64,000 nucleotides of DNA from contig NZ_CP034689.1 of the NCBI RefSeq assembly GCF_003994415.1, positions 5,890,001-5,954,000 on the forward strand, in the 5' to 3' direction. This stretch comes from Achromobacter spanius. Lineage in GTDB: Bacteria; Pseudomonadota; Gammaproteobacteria; Burkholderiales; Burkholderiaceae_B. Positions 60,866 through 64,000 of this stretch are shown here, in pieces. Position 1 is the stretch's first letter; every line of letters starts with the position of its first letter. The translations under genes were made by a program, and so were the position numbers. Below the pieces are notes generated by a model. That model made no database searches. It worked only from the letters and a program-made list of their open reading frames with translations, and was not told the origin of the DNA.

Positions 60866-61807
60866 TCAGAATTTGAACGCCGCTTTCTTCAGCACGGCCG
60901 ACGACACCGCAACGGATGCAATCATGATGAAGCCCAGCACGATGTCCTGCACGTAGTACGGCGCGCCCATCAGGACGAGGCCATTGCCCAGCACCTTCAG
61001 GATCAAGGCAGCTACCAGCGTGCCAACGATATTGGCGTGGCCGGGGTTGAACATCGTCATGCCCAGCAGCACGGCGGCGATGGCGTACAGGAAGTAGTCA
61101 CCAGCCATGTTGGGCGCGGCGGACGACAGGCTGGACGTCAGCAACACGGCGGCGATGCCGGCGCATACACCCGACAGCGCCAGCCCGATGCTTTTCATGG
61201 CGCGGATGTTGATGCCGGCCAGGCGCGCGGATTCTCCGGCTTCGCCCGTTGCCGTCATGCGGGCGCCGGTACGCGTCCACTTGATGAGGAAATACGCGAC
61301 GAGCACGATGCCCAACATCCACAGCACCAGCGCCGGGATGCCGAAAGGCTTGGCGCGGGCCAGGTCGGTAAAGGCGGTAGGCCAGCGGCCCACGTAGGAC
61401 ACGCCATCGGTCAGCATGAAGGCGAAGCCCCGCGCCATGGCGGCCATGCCCAAGGTGGCAATCAGCGACGGAACCCGCAGGCGCGTCACCGCGATGCCAT
61501 TGGCCAGCCCGCACAGCAGGCCGACTCCCAGGCCCGCCGCGATGGCGACCACGACCGGTTGGCCCGTATGCACCATCGCGCCCGTGACGACCGCGGCCAG
61601 GCTGGCGACGTCGGCCACCGACAGGTCCAGTTCGGCCGTTACCAGCGCCAGCGTGAAACCGATGGCGATGATGGCCAGGAAGCTGGTTTCCTTGGCGATG
61701 TTCAACAGATTATTGGGCGCCGCGAAATTAGGGGCGGCGATTGCGAAGAAGCCCACCAGGGCCAAACCTGCGATTGCCGTGCCGTACTTTTCCAGGATGC
61801 CGCGCAT
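60866..61807 (-). CDS. Sugar ABC transporter permease (RbsC-like)
   Basis: The 313-residue protein has about nine or ten membrane segments and the RbsC-type motifs NNLLNIAKETSFLAIIAIGF, TAELDLSVADVASLAAVV and VPSLIATLGMAAMARGFAFM. The EAA-like loop is TGEAGESARLAGINIRAMK. I chose the ATG at 61807 after AAGGG; a GTG at 61858 would add 17 polar residues. It lies directly upstream of the binding-protein gene on the minus strand. Confidence 0.9.
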   Translation of the reverse strand: MRGILEKYGTAIAGLALVGFFAIAAPNFAAPNNLLNIAKETSFLAIIAIGFTLALVTAELDLSVADVASLAAVVTGAMVHTGQPVVVAIAAGLGVGLLCGLANGIAVTRLRVPSLIATLGMAAMARGFAFMLTDGVSYVGRWPTAFTDLARAKPFGIPALVLWMLGIVLVAYFLIKWTRTGARMTATGEAGESARLAGINIRAMKSIGLALSGVCAGIAAVLLTSSLSSAAPNMAGDYFLYAIAAVLLGMTMFNPGHANIVGTLVAALILKVLGNGLVLMGAPYYVQDIVLGFIMIASVAVSSAVLKKAAFKF

Positions 61808-61952
61808 CGACTCAACCCTTGCTGCGTTGGTGTTCGTTGTAGTGCAAGGGTTATCCACCGCCTGCCGGGCGTTCGCGCCCTGATGGCGTAGCAGTTTATA
61901 CCCGCGCAGTGCCAGACAGGGCCGCTTTGCCGTTGTGGCGCACTTAGGGTTT

Positions 61953-63566
61953 TTACGGCAAGCGCGTGCTGGCCAAGGCGTGCGACACCGGCGTCAAGGC
62001 GGCTTCGGCGGCGCGAAACTGGGCGTACAGACGGTGATAGGCGTTGCGGCGTGTTGCGTCGGGATCGTAGCGGCGCGCGGGTCGCGCAAGCGCGTCCTGC
62101 GCCTGTGCGAAGCTGGCGTAGCAGCCCAGCGCGGTCCAGGCGGCGGCGGCTGCGCCGATCACTCCGGGCTGATCCGCCTGCCCGACCACGACCGGGCGTT
62201 CACAGATATCGGCCTTGACCTGGCACCAGTGCGGGTTGGATGCCGCCCCGCCACCAAAACGAATTTCGGCAACCGGCGCACCCAACGCGGCTTCCGCGCG
62301 TTCCAGCACCGTGCGGTTCAAGAAGGCCACGCCTTCCAGCACCGCCCATGCCAAGTCGCCGGGACCATGACGGCGGTTCAAGCCGAGGAAGGCGCCGCGC
62401 AATTGCGGGTCCCAGTAAGGCACGCGTTCGCCTTGAAGATAGGGCAGGAACAAGGCCGGCTGCGGGTCACGCGGCGCGTCCAGCAAAACGTGCATGGCGT
62501 GGCCGACACGGGTCATGCCGCCTGCGTGTTCGCCTGCGTGTTTGTCTGTGTGTTCGCCCGCATCTCCGCCTGCGTCCGACGCGCCAAACCGGCTCACCCC
62601 GCCCAGCAAGGACAGCAGCCACGCGACGGTGTCCGCGCCGTTCTGGCCCGGACCTCCGATCTGGTGATTGCCGTTGCCCCAGTTCACCGTCATCAGGCCC
62701 GCTGCCTGCACCGGTTCCGCGCCAACCGCGCCAAACACTTCAGTGGTGCCCGAGATGTTGTACGCGTACCCCGTCCGCAAGGCGCCCAGCCCCGCCACGG
62801 CCGCCCAGGTGTCATTGGAGCAGGCGATCACGCTGCGTCCCGCCAAGCGCGCCAGTGAACCCGGCAGACCCGCCTGCACCGGGCCGACAACAGCCAAGGG
62901 GTCCAACAGCGGCGGCACCCAGGCGGGGTTGGCACCCATGGCCGTCAACAGGTCGGCTTGCGCCCCGTGCGCGCTGCCCGCCGCCGCCAGCCTGGCCATC
63001 GACACCGTGTCGCTGGCGGCCCGGCCGGTCAGGCGGAAGTTCAGGTAGTCCTTCGGTTCCAGCACGACGCGCATGCGCGCCGCGTGCTGTGGTTCGGCGT
63101 ACAGCAGCCACGCCACCCGCGCCCAGGGGTGGAACGCGTTGATCTGCGCGGTTTCGGGGTGACCGGCAGGCGCACGCGCCAACCAGTGCGCCACGTCCGC
63201 CGCCGTGCGCGTATCGCGCCAGGTGATGGCGGGTCGAATGGCGGCGCCTTGCTCGTCGATGAAGACTTGCGTGCGGGTAACGCCGCAGATGGCAACGGCG
63301 GCAATGGCGTCAAAGCCGGCCCCTGCCTGACGGGCCAGGGTGTCGCACAGGGTTTGCAGCCCGCGCCACCAATCGTCTGCGTCGATCTCGTCCCAGCCGG
63401 GGTGCGGGGCCGTGCCCGCCGGGCTGTCGATGGCGCAGGCATGGGCAATGCCGCCGTCCGCATCCACCAGCGCCGCCCGAAAACGGGTGCCTCCCAAATC
63501 CACGGCCAGCACGTAGTCATGGGTAAATCCTGGGGATTGGGAGTCGGAGTGTGGGCGGTCTGACAT
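61953..63566 (-). CDS. FGGY-family carbohydrate kinase
   Basis: The 537-residue protein has the FGGY phosphate-1 motif AVDLGGTRFRAALVDADGG at the N-terminus, then AVAICGVTRTQVFIDEQG and ITWRDTRTAADVA. The C-terminal ATP site has IRFGGGAASNPHWCQVKADI. It is close to xylulokinases and should phosphorylate the sugar imported by the adjacent ABC system. A low-complexity insertion (Gly/Asp/His/Glu, about residues 330-350) is encoded by a 12-bp repeat. I chose the ATG at 63566; the open frame continues to 63860. It is divergent from the BKACE gene. Confidence 0.88.
   Translation of the reverse strand: MSDRPHSDSQSPGFTHDYVLAVDLGGTRFRAALVDADGGIAHACAIDSPAGTAPHPGWDEIDADDWWRGLQTLCDTLARQAGAGFDAIAAVAICGVTRTQVFIDEQGAAIRPAITWRDTRTAADVAHWLARAPAGHPETAQINAFHPWARVAWLLYAEPQHAARMRVVLEPKDYLNFRLTGRAASDTVSMARLAAAGSAHGAQADLLTAMGANPAWVPPLLDPLAVVGPVQAGLPGSLARLAGRSVIACSNDTWAAVAGLGALRTGYAYNISGTTEVFGAVGAEPVQAAGLMTVNWGNGNHQIGGPGQNGADTVAWLLSLLGGVSRFGASDAGGDAGEHTDKHAGEHAGGMTRVGHAMHVLLDAPRDPQPALFLPYLQGERVPYWDPQLRGAFLGLNRRHGPGDLAWAVLEGVAFLNRTVLERAEAALGAPVAEIRFGGGAASNPHWCQVKADICERPVVVGQADQPGVIGAAAAAWTALGCYASFAQAQDALARPARRYDPDATRRNAYHRLYAQFRAAEAALTPVSHALASTRLP
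62520..62578 (-). repeat. 12-bp tandem repeat in the kinase gene
   Basis: Units of the type GCCTGCGTGTTY (plus strand) repeat about four to five times with substitutions, encoding a His/Gly/Glu-rich insertion. The period keeps the reading frame. Confidence 0.7.
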
Positions 63567-63782
63567 AGCGGCCGATTGTATTTCAGCGTGGGGTTTCCCC
63601 GGCACTTTTCTGGCCCCGGTTGGGCGACGCGGGCGGGTACAGCGCACGCTGCGCCGCAGCACCGGAAACCCTATCAGTTGATAATTTCTGTTCAGGTGAC
63701 AAGGGCAAAGCCCTGCGACAGAATGGGCCGCACCCGGAGGAGACAGCCGGGGCCACGATAAAACGTCATACATCCCAGGCCC

Positions 63783-64000
63783 ATGAAAAAATCCAAGAGC
63801 AATGTGATCATCACGTGCGCCATTACCGGTTCGGTGCATACGCCGTCGATGTCGCCCCACCTACCCGTCACCCCCGACCAGATCGCGCAATCGGCGCTGG
63901 ATGCCGCCGAGGCGGGCGCGGCCATCGTGCACCTGCACGCGCGCGATCCGCAGACAGGCAGGCCCACGCAGGACCCGGCGCTGTACGCGCAGTTTTTGCC
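63783..64000 (+). CDS. BKACE-family (DUF849) 3-keto-acid cleavage enzyme, truncated by the window edge
   Basis: The first 72 residues are visible. KKSKSNVIITCAITGSVHTP, SMSPHLPVTPDQIAQSALDA and GAAIVHLHARDPQTGRPTQD carry the zinc-ligand HLHARD motif of the beta-keto acid cleavage enzymes (3-keto-5-aminohexanoate cleavage type). These enzymes condense a beta-keto acid with acetyl-CoA. The frame continues beyond the window. It is divergent from the FGGY kinase gene; a shared function is not shown. Confidence concerns the family, not the substrate. Confidence 0.92.
   Translation, partial: MKKSKSNVIITCAITGSVHTPSMSPHLPVTPDQIAQSALDAAEAGAAIVHLHARDPQTGRPTQDPALYAQFL

Noticed and set aside
63567..63860. 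98-codon N-terminal extension of the FGGY kinase
   Set aside because: It crosses the start region of the divergent BKACE gene and has no kinase-like sequence before the DLGGTRF motif.

Overview
The window looks like chromosome of a high-GC betaproteobacterium of the Alcaligenaceae (Achromobacter/Bordetella type). The reasons are very GC-rich coding sequence, Bug-type solute-binding proteins, paired IclR regulators, a Ffh/YpjD/AmpD neighbourhood, and a nicotinate-degradation cluster with a MarR repressor of the NicR/BpsR type. The species is an inference; no rRNA or other decisive marker is present.

Layout. 1-5.3 kb: housekeeping genes (a small glycine-rich protein, a Kbp/LysM protein, Ffh, a YpjD-like cytochrome assembly protein, AmpD, a glutathione transferase). 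5.3-11.1 kb: a long inverted repeat, an IclR regulator and a divergent dgoK-dgoA-dgoD-transporter operon for D-galactonate. 11.2-13.2 kb: a HigBA-like toxin-antitoxin pair and an MFS efflux protein. 13.3-21.8 kb: two tandem IclR paralogues divergent from a five-gene acyl-CoA operon (two acyl-CoA dehydrogenases, a Bug receptor, an AcuI-like reductase, an NDP-forming acyl-CoA synthetase). 21.8-25.9 kb: an orphan HipB-like repressor with two palindromic operators, htpG, a twice-frameshifted NCS2 permease and tRNA-Leu(CAA).

25.9-34.7 kb is an accessory region with visibly lower GC in several genes. It holds an HTH-nucleotidyltransferase/HEPN-like pair with its own operator pair, three IS3-family elements, a YfbU-family gene, and a two-gene operon of an EEP-family nuclease with a translationally coupled unknown protein. 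It also holds a tRNA-Gly(TCC)-like gene split twice by insertion sequences with clean 4-bp target duplications. The region ends in an in-frame chimera of an insertion-sequence OrfA and the C-terminal half of a carboxymuconolactone-decarboxylase-like protein.

34.7-49.6 kb is the aerobic nicotinate (nic) pathway. NicA/NicB and a separate molybdopterin subunit hydroxylate nicotinate, NicC makes 2,5-dihydroxypyridine, NicX opens the ring, and NicD, NicF and NicE convert the product to fumarate. A MarR repressor, an MFS transporter and an XdhC-type Moco chaperone accompany them. The genes diverge from one promoter region that carries a perfect AGCGTATACGCT palindrome.

49.5-64 kb: an amidohydrolase/MFS/GAF operon with a divergent LysR regulator, a FUSC-family membrane protein, an amino-acid-type binding protein, a UvrD-like helicase with a DUF5710-like tail, a parvulin isomerase, a sugar ABC transporter with an FGGY kinase, and the start of a BKACE-family (DUF849) enzyme cut by the window edge.
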